Shown here in pieces: positions 1-8,209 of a stretch of 64,000 nt of DNA; position 1 is the first letter of the stretch; every line of letters begins with the position of its first letter. The position numbers were made by a program, and so were the translations under genes. The notes below the pieces were generated by a model that saw only the letters and a list, made by a program, of their open reading frames with translations, was not told the origin of the DNA and made no database searches. Source of the stretch: Pseudooceanicola sp. HF7 (GTDB lineage Bacteria > Pseudomonadota > Alphaproteobacteria > Rhodobacterales > Rhodobacteraceae); the NCBI RefSeq assembly GCF_011806405.1, contig NZ_JAATOW010000020.1, positions 19,965 to 83,964 on the forward strand. The letters run 5' to 3'.

Positions 1-313
1 CCAGAAGCATGGCCACACCGTTGATGTAGGGTTCCGCGCCAATGATCGCCACATCGGGGTTGGACCGGGCCTGGTGAACCAGGTGCTCACCCCCGCCGAA
101 ACCGATTTCCAGCCAGACCGGGCGATCGCCAAAGCGGGCCTTCAGGTCCAGCGGCTCGCGGTCGGGGTTCTCTTCCCAGCCGACGGCGCCGGGGGACAGG
201 GCTGCCAGGTCTTCGTCAAGGAAGGCCTCCTGCGACTTGCGCAGGCCCTTGCCCTTGAAGCGGCCGTAGAAGTTGCGCCAGGGCGCGCCGGAAGGATGTG
301 TATCTCTGGTCAT
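1..313 (-). CDS. trmB: tRNA (guanosine(46)-N7)-methyltransferase, C-terminus off the window
   Basis: Only the first 104 codons lie in the window; the gene runs off the left edge. The product starts MTRDTHPSGAPWRNFYGRF and carries the SAM-binding motif LEIGFGGGEH, followed by IIGAEPYINGV, which is the family pattern of TrmB. TrmB uses SAM to methylate N7 of G46 in the tRNA variable loop, in the cytoplasm. It lies downstream of metK on the same strand, separated by a strong terminator, so it is probably transcribed separately or by readthrough. The start is the ATG at 313, the first start codon ahead of the conserved N-terminus. Confidence 0.9.
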   Translation of the reverse strand, partial: MTRDTHPSGAPWRNFYGRFKGKGLRKSQEAFLDEDLAALSPGAVGWEENPDREPLDLKARFGDRPVWLEIGFGGGEHLVHQARSNPDVAIIGAEPYINGVAMLL

Positions 314-410
314 GGGCGCCCTTTATCCGGGGTCCGTGTCCGGATCAACCTGCCAATGCGTCCCTGAGCCCTTGCAGGTCGCCATGCGCAGGGCAGGGGG
401 CGGGTGAGAA

Positions 411-450
411 AAGGAAAGGCCCCGCGGGATTGCTCCCGCGGGGCCTTTTC
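411..450 (-). terminator. metK rho-independent terminator
   Basis: A perfect 11-bp GC-rich stem (418-428 with 435-445, 6-nt loop) is followed on the minus strand by CTTTCCTTTTC. It lies 22 bp past the metK stop codon. The plus strand also ends in TTTTC, so it could work in both directions, but only minus-strand genes flank it. Confidence 0.85.
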
Positions 451-471
451 AGATCAGGACCGGTCACGCGG

Positions 472-1653
472 TCAGATGGCTTTCTTGAGCGCCTCGACCA
501 GGTCGGTCTGCTCCCAGGAGAAGCCGCCATCGGCGTCAGGTTCGCGCCCGAAGTGCCCATAGGCTGCCGTGCGCTGGTAGATCGGACGGTTCAGCTGCAG
601 GTGCTCGCGGATACCGCGCGGGGTCAGATCCATGACCTTGGCCACGGCTTCCTCGATCAGGCTCTCGTCCACCTCGCCGGTGCCGTAGGTATCGGCGTAG
701 ATCGACAGGGGCCGCGAGATGCCGATCGCGTAGGAGAGCTGGATCGTGCATTTCTTGGCCAGGCCGGAGGCGACCACGTTCTTGGCCAGGTAGCGCGCCG
801 CGTAGGCGGCGGAGCGGTCGACCTTCGTCGGATCCTTGCCGGAGAATGCACCGCCACCATGGGGCGCGGCACCGCCGTAGGTATCCACGATGATCTTGCG
901 TCCGGTCAGGCCCGCGTCGCCGTCAGGACCGCCGATGACGAACTTGCCAGTCGGGTTCACCCACCATTCGGTCTTGTCCGTCAGCCAGCCTTCCGGAAGC
1001 ACCTCACGAATGTAGGGCTCCACGATGGCGCGGATGTCTTCGCTGGTCTGGTCCTCGTCCCGGTGTTGGGTCGAGAGCACAAGCTGGGTGACTTCGACAG
1101 GCTGACCGTTCTCGTACCGCAGGGACAGCTGGCTTTTCGCGTCAGGGCGCAGCGTCGGCTCCTGGCCGGACTTGCGCACCTCTGCCAGCCGCTTGAGCAC
1201 GGCGTGGGCGTAGTGGATCGGTGCTGGCATGAGCTGCTCTGTCTCATCCGTGGCATAGCCGAACATGATGCCCTGGTCGCCTGCGCCTTCCTCTTTCTCG
1301 TTGGAAGCATTCACACCCTGGGCGATATGAGCGGATTGTTCGTGCAGGAGGTTGGTAACCTTGCAGGTGTTCCAGTGGAACTTATCCTGCTCGTACCCGA
1401 TGTCCTTGATGCAATCGCGCGCGATCTGCTCGATGCTTTCCATGTACTTGGAGAGCTTCTCCTGATCGGCCAGGCCGACTTCCCCGCCAATAACGACGTG
1501 GTTGGTCGTTGCAAAGGTCTCGCAGGCGACGCGCGCTTCCGGTTCCTCGGCGATCAGCGCGTCGAGAACCGCGTCTGAAATCCTGTCGCACACCTTGTCG
1601 GGGTGCCCCTCTGAAACGGATTCAGAGGTGAAGATATAGTTCTGTCTTGTCAT
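472..1653 (-). CDS. metK: S-adenosylmethionine synthase
   Basis: MetK makes S-adenosylmethionine from methionine and ATP in the cytoplasm. The 393-residue product has the usual family length. It shows the N-terminal [11 protein letters not shown] signature with His17, the [12 protein letters not shown] motif at residues 123-134 and the C-terminal glycine-rich GGGAFSGKD loop. The start is ATG 1653. Its ribosome-binding region (GGAGCA, 1660-1665) forms the 3' end of a SAM/SAH riboswitch, so translation is probably turned down when SAM or SAH is abundant. lnt lies 65 bp upstream on the same strand, and a terminator follows the gene. Confidence 0.97.
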   Translation of the reverse strand: MTRQNYIFTSESVSEGHPDKVCDRISDAVLDALIAEEPEARVACETFATTNHVVIGGEVGLADQEKLSKYMESIEQIARDCIKDIGYEQDKFHWNTCKVTNLLHEQSAHIAQGVNASNEKEEGAGDQGIMFGYATDETEQLMPAPIHYAHAVLKRLAEVRKSGQEPTLRPDAKSQLSLRYENGQPVEVTQLVLSTQHRDEDQTSEDIRAIVEPYIREVLPEGWLTDKTEWWVNPTGKFVIGGPDGDAGLTGRKIIVDTYGGAAPHGGGAFSGKDPTKVDRSAAYAARYLAKNVVASGLAKKCTIQLSYAIGISRPLSIYADTYGTGEVDESLIEEAVAKVMDLTPRGIREHLQLNRPIYQRTAAYGHFGREPDADGGFSWEQTDLVEALKKAI

Positions 1654-1659
1654 GTGAAG

Positions 1660-1704
1660 TGCTCCGGTAATTTCTAACCTGCCCCGTCAGGAAGCCGTTG
1701 GGGC
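1660..1704 (-). promoter_or_regulatory. SAM/SAH riboswitch in the metK leader
   Basis: Read on the minus strand, a P1 hairpin GCCCC/GGGGC encloses the loop AACGGCTTCCTGAC. After a short linker comes ACCGGAGCA, just before the metK start. The loop AACGGCTTCCTG and the 3' GGAGCA are the conserved core of the SAM/SAH riboswitch class, known mainly from Rhodobacterales metK leaders. There TCCT pairs with the Shine-Dalgarno-like GGAG in an H-type pseudoknot that closes the ribosome-binding site when SAM or SAH is bound. The linker here can fold as an extra hairpin, GGTTA-GAAA-TTACC (with one T-T mismatch), between P1 and the pseudoknot strand. Confidence 0.9.
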
Positions 1705-1715
1705 GGCGATGATCT

Positions 1716-1744
1716 TGGTTACGACTGCCCGCCGGTGTGGTCAA
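1716..1744 (-). promoter_or_regulatory. Predicted metK promoter inside the end of lnt
   Basis: On the minus strand TTGACC (1739-1744) is followed, after exactly 17 bp, by TAACCA (1716-1721), which overlaps the lnt stop codon. The expected transcription start, near 1709, is only about 5 nt before the riboswitch P1 stem. metK could therefore be transcribed independently of lnt. The call rests on matches to sigma-70 consensus and on spacing only. Confidence 0.5.
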
Positions 1745-3254
1745 TGGCTTTATGGGACGGCAGTGTACGGCGCGTTAATCGGCCACAAGCCGCCAGGAAA
1801 AGTGCTGCAAATGCCAGCAAAAGCGCGGGGATGTCCCCGAAGCGCGCATAGAGCGTGGCTGGCGAGGGTGGCGGCAGGGTCACGTCCAGGTAGCCGGCGG
1901 TGTTCAGCGGCAGGTTGTCCAGCACGGTCCCATCGGCCGCGATCAGGGCGCTGACGCCGGTATTGGCAACCCGGATCATGGGCAGACCCTGTTCGGCGGC
2001 GCGCAGCCTTGCCTGCGCGAGGTGCTGGTAGGGACCGGAGAAATTGCCGAACCATCCGTCGTTTGTGATCTGAAGCAGCACCTCCGGGCGCTCTGCTGCA
2101 TTGCGGATGTCGCGCGGGAAAACGGCTTCGTAGCAGATCAGTGGCAGGGCCTTGCCCAGGCCGGGGATCTCAAGCACGCGGGGGCCGGCGCCGGGTGTGT
2201 AGCCGGTGCCGAATTGCGCGGCCAGCAGTCCAACCCCCAGTCGATCCATGAGCTGGGAAAGCGGCAGGTATTCCCCGAAGGGCACCAGGTGGTGCTTGTC
2301 GTAGACGTCCAGCACCGTGCCTTCCGCGCCGATCACCGCGAGCGAGTTGTAGTAGCGGTTGCGCGGGTCGCTGTGCTGCACCCCCACGGCCATGGGCACC
2401 CCGTTGGCTGCACCGGACAGGTAGCCGGGCAGGGTCGGGTTGCTGTCCAGCAGGTAGGGCACGGCGGTCTCTGGCCAGACCACAAGGTCGGGGGCCGGCA
2501 GCGCCCCGGAGTACTCCAGTTGGCGGTCGAAGAAGATCCGAGATTTCTCCGGGTCCCATTTCTCTCTCTGGGTGGCGTTTGGCTGGACCAGGCGCACCAC
2601 GGGGGCTTCGGGGCCGGGGGGCAGAGACGGTGCACCGAAGCGAGGCGCAATGAAGGCCATGAGCGCCAGAACGGCCAGACCGGTTGCTGCCGGCCAAAGG
2701 GTGCGGTGCGCCAGGGCCGCGCCGAAGGCGGCGGCAGGCAAGAGCAGCGTTAGGCTGAGGACGTGGGGCCCGCCAAGCGCGGCCAGGGGCAGGGCGGGGC
2801 TGTCGATCAATCCGTGGCCAATGAGCGCCCAGGGAAAGCCGGTGAAAAGGACGCCGCGCAGGGCTTCCAGCAGCGTCAGGGCGCCGGCAAAGGCCAGTGC
2901 GGAAGGCGCCGCCCGCCCCCCGGGGGCTGCCCATTTCGCGGCCAGCAAGGCCGCTCCCCAGAAAAGCGCCAGCCCCGTCGCCATGAAGAGCAGGGCAAAG
3001 GGGGCCATCCAGCCATGGCGGGCCAGGTCCACCAGGAAGGGCTCCATGATCCAGGACAGCGCCGCGCCGAAGTAACCGACGCCAAAGCGCCAGCCCTGAA
3101 GGGCAGCGGCCCGGGGCGTAGGCGCACGCAGGAAGGCCAGGAAGAGCAGCGCGAAACCGGCCACCGGCAGAGGCCAAAGCCCGATCGGCTCTTGGCCTCC
3201 GGCGGCAAGAATCCCGGCCGCGACGGGCCACCAGGCTTTGAGGCGTGGGGTCAT
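1719..3254 (-). CDS. lnt: Apolipoprotein N-acyltransferase
   Basis: Lnt transfers the third acyl chain from a phospholipid to the N-terminal cysteine of apolipoproteins at the periplasmic face of the inner membrane. The 511-residue protein has an N-terminal block of about six hydrophobic segments (residues 1-205) and then a nitrilase-like domain. The catalytic triad fits Glu262 (WPETAVP), Lys320 (YDKHHLVPFGEYLP) and Cys374 (LICYEAVFP). A last hydrophobic segment follows near residue 480. It is the distal member of phoH-ybeY-corC-lnt, with a 15-bp gap after corC. A weak ribosome-binding site suggests translational coupling. Confidence 0.95.
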   Translation of the reverse strand: MTPRLKAWWPVAAGILAAGGQEPIGLWPLPVAGFALLFLAFLRAPTPRAAALQGWRFGVGYFGAALSWIMEPFLVDLARHGWMAPFALLFMATGLALFWGAALLAAKWAAPGGRAAPSALAFAGALTLLEALRGVLFTGFPWALIGHGLIDSPALPLAALGGPHVLSLTLLLPAAAFGAALAHRTLWPAATGLAVLALMAFIAPRFGAPSLPPGPEAPVVRLVQPNATQREKWDPEKSRIFFDRQLEYSGALPAPDLVVWPETAVPYLLDSNPTLPGYLSGAANGVPMAVGVQHSDPRNRYYNSLAVIGAEGTVLDVYDKHHLVPFGEYLPLSQLMDRLGVGLLAAQFGTGYTPGAGPRVLEIPGLGKALPLICYEAVFPRDIRNAAERPEVLLQITNDGWFGNFSGPYQHLAQARLRAAEQGLPMIRVANTGVSALIAADGTVLDNLPLNTAGYLDVTLPPPSPATLYARFGDIPALLLAFAALFLAACGRLTRRTLPSHKAIDHTGGQS

Positions 3255-3269
3255 CGGGCCGGGTCTACT

Positions 3270-4370
3270 TCAGGTTTCTGCGTCGGCAGGCGGGTGGGCG
3301 TTCAGGCGCACCCGCAGCCGCTTGATGCGGCGTGGGTCGGCCTCGATCACCTCGAACTCGTGGCCGTCGGGGTGCTGCACGACTTCGCCACGGGTGGGAA
3401 CCCGGCCAGAGAGCATGAAGACCAACCCGCCAAGCGTGTCGATCTCTTCCTCATCGACGCTGTCGACATCGGTCAGCGATGTGCCTGTCTCCTGCTCGAA
3501 CTCCTCGAGCGGGGCCTTGGCAAGCGCCAGCCAGCTGCCGGAGGGTTCCTGGGACCACATGGCGTCTTCGTCGACGTCGTGCTCATCCTCGATCTCGCCG
3601 ATGATCTGTTCGATCAGGTCCTCGATCGTGACCAGCCCGTCGACCCCGCCGTATTCGTCGATCACCAGGGCCATGTGGCGGCGTTCGCTCTGCATCTTCT
3701 GCAGAAGCACGCCGATCGGCATTGAGGGGGGCACGAAGAGCAGCGGGCGCAGAAGCGCCTTGAGCGAGAAGCGGGTCATCCCGTTCCAGCCGTGCTTCAG
3801 CGCGAAGTCCTTCAGGTGGACCATGCCGGTGGGCGTGTCCAGCGTGCCCTGGTAGACCGGCAGGCGGGTCATCCCGCTTTCCCGGAAGACGGCAACAAGA
3901 TCCGGCTGGTTGATGGTAGAGGGGACGGCGACGATATCCGCCTTGGGGATGGCCACGTCCTCTACCCGCATGTCGCGCAGGTTCAGCAGAGAATGCCGCC
4001 GGCGGTCCTCGACCGTATGGGAGGTGCTGTCGCCGGCAGAATAGCCGTCGTCTCCAGAGCCCGAACCGAAGCCAAGCCACCGTTTGAGCAGGCCAAGGCG
4101 CGGCTGCGCCTCCGGCTCTTCCGGGTCGTTGGCCACCGAGTCATCGGCCATCGTGGCGAAATGAATGCCGTTCTGAGAGGAGCCATTGGTCTGCATCAGG
4201 GGTGCATCGCTGGTTGTGATGCCCGCAGAGCCATCCTGACCGGAATCTGTCTTCCCGTCGAAATTGACAACCGATGCGCCGATCGGTGCCCCGCTCCTAG
4301 ATGCGGGGTCTGGGTCCGTTGAAAGCGCGCCCTGCGCTGCCTTAGAAGACCCGTCTATGCTGTCGCCCAT
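3270..4370 (-). CDS. corC: CorC/HlyC-type CBS-domain protein
   Basis: The 366-residue protein belongs to the CorC/YbeX family, linked to Mg/Co efflux or membrane-associated ion homeostasis; the exact role is uncertain. It has a poorly conserved acidic and Ser-rich N-terminus, two CBS domains (MRVEDVAIPKADIVAVP and the region around HMALVIDEYGGVDGLVT) and a C-terminal CorC_HlyC domain. It lacks the DUF21 membrane domain of the longer relatives. I chose ATG 4370, preceded by GGAAAGGTAAG, although the open frame continues 83 codons further upstream into the ybeY 3' end. ybeY ends 25 bp before it. Confidence 0.88.
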   Translation of the reverse strand: MGDSIDGSSKAAQGALSTDPDPASRSGAPIGASVVNFDGKTDSGQDGSAGITTSDAPLMQTNGSSQNGIHFATMADDSVANDPEEPEAQPRLGLLKRWLGFGSGSGDDGYSAGDSTSHTVEDRRRHSLLNLRDMRVEDVAIPKADIVAVPSTINQPDLVAVFRESGMTRLPVYQGTLDTPTGMVHLKDFALKHGWNGMTRFSLKALLRPLLFVPPSMPIGVLLQKMQSERRHMALVIDEYGGVDGLVTIEDLIEQIIGEIEDEHDVDEDAMWSQEPSGSWLALAKAPLEEFEQETGTSLTDVDSVDEEEIDTLGGLVFMLSGRVPTRGEVVQHPDGHEFEVIEADPRRIKRLRVRLNAHPPADAET

Positions 4371-4395
4371 CTTACCTTTCCATGAAGCCGCCGGC

Positions 4396-4926
4396 TCAAA
4401 TGCCGGTTGATAGAGTATATGGGTCACGAATGCCCATTTTGCCAAGTATTTCCACCTCAGTTCCTTCCATGAGCTCCGCATCGCCGTCGCGGATGTGGTC
4501 ATAGCCCAGTAAATGAAGGATTCCGTGAACAACCAGGTGGATGACATGATTTTCGAACGGCAGCCCGCCGGCCTCGGCTTCCCGCGCGCAGGTATCCCAG
4601 GAGATCGCGATGTCCCCAAGTTCAGCAGGGCCCGGGAAATCGGGTTCCGAGGGGGGCTCGGGCCGCGCGCCCTCGTCCTCGGCGCCCAGCTCCTCTGCTG
4701 GCCATGACAGCACGTTGGTAGGGGTGGGCTTGCCGCGGAACTCCGTGTTCAGCTCTGCAATGCGGGCATCGTCACAGCCCATGACGCAGATTTCGAAGGC
4801 CTCCGGATCCAGCCCCAGCTGGGCAAGCGTCAACTGCCCGGCACGCTCTGCAAGGGCGGCAAGGTCACAGTCTTCCCAGCGGCGATCTTCGATCAGGCAA
4901 TCGGTCAGGCTCATGCGCCTTGCCAT
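4396..4926 (-). CDS. ybeY: rRNA maturation endoribonuclease YbeY
   Basis: YbeY is a single-strand-specific zinc endoribonuclease needed for 16S rRNA 3'-end maturation and ribosome quality control. The 176-residue protein carries the H-x3-H-x5-H zinc motif, with His134, His138 and His144 in HGILHLLGYDH. The upstream part contains NVLSFP-like NVLSWP. The start ATG 4926 has AGG 4 nt before it; a second in-frame ATG at 4914 is closer to its own weak AGG. It sits between phoH and corC, the usual order, but a hairpin terminator separates it from phoH. Confidence 0.94.
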   Translation of the reverse strand: MARRMSLTDCLIEDRRWEDCDLAALAERAGQLTLAQLGLDPEAFEICVMGCDDARIAELNTEFRGKPTPTNVLSWPAEELGAEDEGARPEPPSEPDFPGPAELGDIAISWDTCAREAEAGGLPFENHVIHLVVHGILHLLGYDHIRDGDAELMEGTEVEILGKMGIRDPYTLSTGI

Positions 4927-5009
4927 AACACCTGGGAAGGCCGCGTACCATCACCTGCGTCAAGGCCTGCGGAGGGATTCCGCCGGTCCCCTGGAGCAGG
5001 CCGGAACGC

Positions 5010-5048
5010 AAAAGGCCGGCGTCGCCGCAGGGGCTAAGCCGGCCTTTT
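5010..5048 (-). terminator. Terminator between phoH and ybeY
   Basis: AAAAGGCCGGC (5010-5020) pairs perfectly with GCCGGCCTTTT (5038-5048) around a 17-nt loop. On the minus strand the stem ends in a CCTTTTGC tail, 22 bp past the phoH stop codon. It should at least attenuate transcription from phoH into ybeY-corC-lnt. Confidence 0.7.
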
Positions 5049-5070
5049 GTCTCATGTCCCTTTGGGCGGC

Positions 5071-6087
5071 TCAGGCCTCGTCGGCCTCATAGGCTTCGAT
5101 GATCTTGGCGACCAGCGGGTGGCGGACGACATCCTTGGCAGTGAAGTAGTTGAAGGTGATGTCGTCGATATTGCCCAGCAGTCTTTCCGCGTCCCGCAGG
5201 CCCGATTGCACGCCGCGCGGCAGGTCGACCTGGCTGCGGTCGCCGGTGATCACCATGCGGGAGCCTTCGCCCAACCGGGTCAGGAACATCTTCATCTGCA
5301 TGGTGGTGGCGTTCTGCGCCTCATCCAGCACGACAAAGGCGTTTGCCAGGGTCCGGCCGCGCATGAAGGCCAAGGGCGCGATCTCAATCCGCTTTTCTTC
5401 CAGCAGCTTGGCCAGTTGCTTGGCCGGCAGGAAGTCGTTCAGCGCATCGTAGAGCGGCTGCATGTAGGGATCGACCTTGTCCTTCATGTCGCCAGGCAAG
5501 TAGCCAAGCTTTTCGCCGGCTTCGACGGCGGGGCGGGACAGGATGATCTTGTCTACGTGCCCTTCGATGAACATCGACACGCCAACGGCGACGGCCAGGT
5601 AAGTCTTGCCGGTGCCCGCCGGGCCGATGCCGAAACCCAGTTCATGCGCAAAGAGGTTCTGGACATAGGCCTTCTGCGCCTCTGTCCGGGGCTCGACCAT
5701 CTTCTTGCGCGTCTTGATCTCGACCGCGCCGCCCTTGAACATCTCAAGCTGATCGGCGGGATCGCCAACGGGATCGAACATCTCCGGGGCGCTGTGCATG
5801 CGCAATTCGCGGTCGATATCGGCGCTGGTGACCTCTCGTCCGGCCTCTAGGCGGGCATAGAGCGCGCGCAGGACATCGATCGTCTCTTTCGCCGCCTCCG
5901 CCGAGCCGATGGCGACAAGGTAGTTGCCGCGCCTCAGGATCTGTGTGCCAAGCTTTGTTTCCAGCTGGGCAAGATTGCGGTCATGTTCGCCGCACAACTC
6001 AATGAGCAGGAAGTTGTCCGGGAATTCGACGGCAGCTTCGGCAAGTTGAGTGTCATCCGTTTGCGGGGGCAGAAGGCTTGTGGCCAA
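5071..6087 (-). CDS. phoH: PhoH-family ATPase (YbeZ)
   Basis: A PhoH-like P-loop ATPase that in many bacteria works with YbeY in rRNA handling. The Walker A motif GPAGTGKT and a Walker B-like FVVLDEAQN are clear, and the length is normal (338-343 residues). Two starts are possible. ATG 6102 has no visible ribosome-binding site. TTG 6087 lies exactly 6 nt after AAGGAG, which itself falls inside the first codons of the ATG version. I favour TTG 6087 (MATSLLPPQ) on the ribosome-binding site, but the ATG cannot be excluded. It heads the phoH-ybeY-corC-lnt group, with a terminator after it. Confidence 0.92.
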   Translation of the reverse strand: MATSLLPPQTDDTQLAEAAVEFPDNFLLIELCGEHDRNLAQLETKLGTQILRRGNYLVAIGSAEAAKETIDVLRALYARLEAGREVTSADIDRELRMHSAPEMFDPVGDPADQLEMFKGGAVEIKTRKKMVEPRTEAQKAYVQNLFAHELGFGIGPAGTGKTYLAVAVGVSMFIEGHVDKIILSRPAVEAGEKLGYLPGDMKDKVDPYMQPLYDALNDFLPAKQLAKLLEEKRIEIAPLAFMRGRTLANAFVVLDEAQNATTMQMKMFLTRLGEGSRMVITGDRSQVDLPRGVQSGLRDAERLLGNIDDITFNYFTAKDVVRHPLVAKIIEAYEADEA

Positions 6088-6247
6088 GTAGGACTCCTTC
6101 ATCAGATATTCAGGTCGGGCCTGAGATCAGCGTGGCAGGGCAGGGGCCGACGAGCAAGTCAAGAATGCGATCGGCCCCGGAAATCCACCCGGGCAGGGCT
6201 GGCACGGCCAGTTCTTGCCAGTTTGGGGGCCGCGCTGTCGGCGTCAT

Positions 6248-6263
6248 TTGACCAATTGGTCAG
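6248..6263. promoter_or_regulatory. RutR-type operator, copy 1
   Basis: TTGACCAATTGGTCAG is a palindrome with inner core TGACCA-AT-TGGTCA. It matches the known E. coli RutR box TTGACCAnnTGGTCAA at every defined base except the last. It lies between divergently transcribed phoH and the small secreted protein gene at 6456. A RutR-like regulator is encoded at 21327-21971. A second box occurs at 44486. The rest of the 6103-6455 gap holds an AT-rich hairpin (6263-6285, GAAAAATGC/GCATTTTC) and no gene I can support. Confidence 0.6.
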
Positions 6264-6455
6264 AAAAATGCGGCGATGCATTTTCAGGTGGTTGAAACCG
6301 ACCCCCAGCGAGATGATTTTGAACCCAGACCATTAAGCGGGGGTAAAGACCTGCGTCTCCGTCCCGATCCCCCTCTGGGGAAGGGCGACACCGCTTTGGA
6401 TATTTCCGCTCATGCTGGGCCAGAAGGCCAGCCTGCGGACACTAAGAGGTTGGAA

Positions 6456-6761
6456 ATGAAAAATTACCTGGGTTCGGCTGCAATCGCGGCCTGCATTCTC
6501 ACGCCCTTTGGCACACTGCCTGCAAACGCCACGCAAACGTCTGAGCCGATCACGGTTGGCTGCTTCCGGGGGCCGTTCAAGTCCGTCATCTGGGATCACC
6601 CCAAGCAGGCCTTTGTCGATTCGCTCATGGCGAATGGCTTCAGCTATGACCGCGCGACCGAGATCGGAGAGCGCGTGTGCCGCGATGAACGCCTTGTGGG
6701 ACAACCGGAGCAGCTTGCCGAGCAGACCCGCCGGCTGATCCGCCAGACACCGCGCAAGTGA
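6456..6761 (+). CDS. Small exported protein of unknown function
   Basis: A 101-residue protein with a signal peptide (MKNYLGSAAIAACILTPFG, likely cleaved after NA near residue 25). The mature domain is short, has two Cys (CFRGPF and ERVCRDE) that could form a disulphide, and ends in basic RQTPRK. I recognise no family. The start is ATG 6456 after AAGAGGTTGGAA; the same frame is open further upstream but without a ribosome-binding site. It is convergent with miaB (3 bp between the stop codons) and lies downstream of a RutR-type box, which might control it. Confidence 0.72.
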   Translation: MKNYLGSAAIAACILTPFGTLPANATQTSEPITVGCFRGPFKSVIWDHPKQAFVDSLMANGFSYDRATEIGERVCRDERLVGQPEQLAEQTRRLIRQTPRK

Positions 6762-6764
6762 CGC

Positions 6765-8090
6765 CTAGACCAGCTCGCCCGTCAGCGAATTGGGATGGCT
6801 GGCGGTGATCTTAACGCGCCGCAGATCGCCGGGGGCGAGGCCCTCGGCGGTGACATGCACGGCGTGCAGGTAATCCGATTTGCCGACCATCTGGCCGGGC
6901 CGGCGGCCGGGCTTTTCGAACAGCACGCCAAGCTCACGACCGACCATGGCATCCTGCAGGCGGCGCTGTTGTGCGTTCAGCAGGTCCTGAAGGGCCGTCA
7001 GTCGGGCGGAGGCAACCTGCGGATCCACCATCTTGTCACCCTTTTCCGCCGCCGGTGTGCCGGGGCGGGCAGAGTACTTGAAGGAGAAGGCGGTGCCGTA
7101 TTCGACGCGCCGCACAAGGTCCATCGTCTGCTCGAAGTCCTCGTCGGTTTCCCCGGGAAAGCCCACGATGAAGTCACCTGAGATATGGATATCCGGCCGC
7201 GCGGCGCGGATCCGCTCGATCAGGCGGAAGTAGTCCTCCCGCGTGTGTTTGCGGTTCATGGCCTTCAACACCCGGTCGGACCCGGATTGCACGGGCAGGT
7301 GCAGGTAGGGCATCAGCTTGGCGCAGGTGCCATGCGCCTCGATCAGGTCGTCGGCCATGTCGTTGGGGTGCGAGGTGGTGAAGCGCAGGCGCTCCAGTCC
7401 GTCGATCTCTGCCAACTCGCGGATCAAGCGGGCCAGCGACCAGTCCCCATCCGCGCCGGCGCCGTGGTAGGCGTTGACGTTCTGACCAAGAAGGGTGATC
7501 TCGCGCACGCCACGTTCGACCAGGTCCTGCGCCTCACCCAGGATGCGGGCGGCGGGACGAGAGACCTCTGCGCCGCGGGTATAGGGCACCACGCAGAAGG
7601 CGCAGAACTTGTCGCAGCCCTCCTGCACGGTCAGGAAGGCCGTGGGGCCACGCCGGGCCTTGGGCCGGGCCTTGAGCTTCTCGAACTTGTCCTCTTCGGG
7701 GAACTCGGTGTCGAGCACCTTTTCCCCGTGACCGGCCTTTGCCTCCATCTCCGGCAGGCGGTGGTAGCTTTGCGGGCCGACGACCAGATCCACGATCGGC
7801 TGGCGGCGCATGATCTCCTGGCCCTCTGCCTGGGCCACGCAGCCCGCGACACCGATCTTGAGGTCGGGTTTTTCTGCCTTCAGCCCCTGGAAGCGCCCGA
7901 GTTCCGAATAGACCTTTTCAGCAGCCTTTTCGCGGATGTGGCAGGTGTTGAGCAGGATCATGTCCGCCTCTTCCGGCGTCGTGACCTCTTCGTAGCCCGA
8001 TCCGCCAAGTGCCTCTGCCATGCGCTCGCTGTCGTAGACGTTCATCTGACAGCCGTAGGTCTTGATGAAAAGTTTCTTGGTCCCGGCCAT
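6765..8090 (-). CDS. miaB: tRNA-2-methylthio-N6-dimethylallyladenosine synthase
   Basis: MiaB adds the methylthio group to i6A37 in tRNAs reading UNN codons. It is a radical-SAM enzyme with two [4Fe-4S] clusters. The 441-residue product has the N-terminal MTTase cysteines Cys14 (KTYGCQMN), Cys50 (NTCHIREKA) and Cys84 ([10 protein letters not shown]). The radical-SAM motif is Cys159-x3-Cys163-x2-Cys166 (GCDKFCAFC), and a TRAM domain ends the protein. I start at ATG 8090 (MAGTKKLF), which matches the family N-terminus and follows AAGGCACGCGATC. An in-frame TTG at 8123 would add 11 residues without support. Confidence 0.96.
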   Translation of the reverse strand: MAGTKKLFIKTYGCQMNVYDSERMAEALGGSGYEEVTTPEEADMILLNTCHIREKAAEKVYSELGRFQGLKAEKPDLKIGVAGCVAQAEGQEIMRRQPIVDLVVGPQSYHRLPEMEAKAGHGEKVLDTEFPEEDKFEKLKARPKARRGPTAFLTVQEGCDKFCAFCVVPYTRGAEVSRPAARILGEAQDLVERGVREITLLGQNVNAYHGAGADGDWSLARLIRELAEIDGLERLRFTTSHPNDMADDLIEAHGTCAKLMPYLHLPVQSGSDRVLKAMNRKHTREDYFRLIERIRAARPDIHISGDFIVGFPGETDEDFEQTMDLVRRVEYGTAFSFKYSARPGTPAAEKGDKMVDPQVASARLTALQDLLNAQQRRLQDAMVGRELGVLFEKPGRRPGQMVGKSDYLHAVHVTAEGLAPGDLRRVKITASHPNSLTGELV

Positions 8091-8209
8091 GATCGCGTGC
8101 CTTTTCGGGGGAAGATGGGTCAAGGCGGTTGACTACACCAGAACGCCCGGGGCTTGCAATGCAGGGGCGCAGGGGGTTTTCTGCGCCGCGACCCTTGCCG
8201 GAGACGCCT

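Noticed and set aside
298..1578. Long plus-strand open frame (426 codons) opposite metK
   Set aside because: Antisense shadow of metK produced by GC-rich third positions; no ribosome-binding site and low-complexity translation.
6248..6263. Reading the palindrome at 6248 as an FNR box
   Set aside because: The half-sites TTGAC and GTCA(G) are 6 bp apart, while FNR boxes have 4; spacing and TGACCA/TGGTCA arms fit RutR instead.
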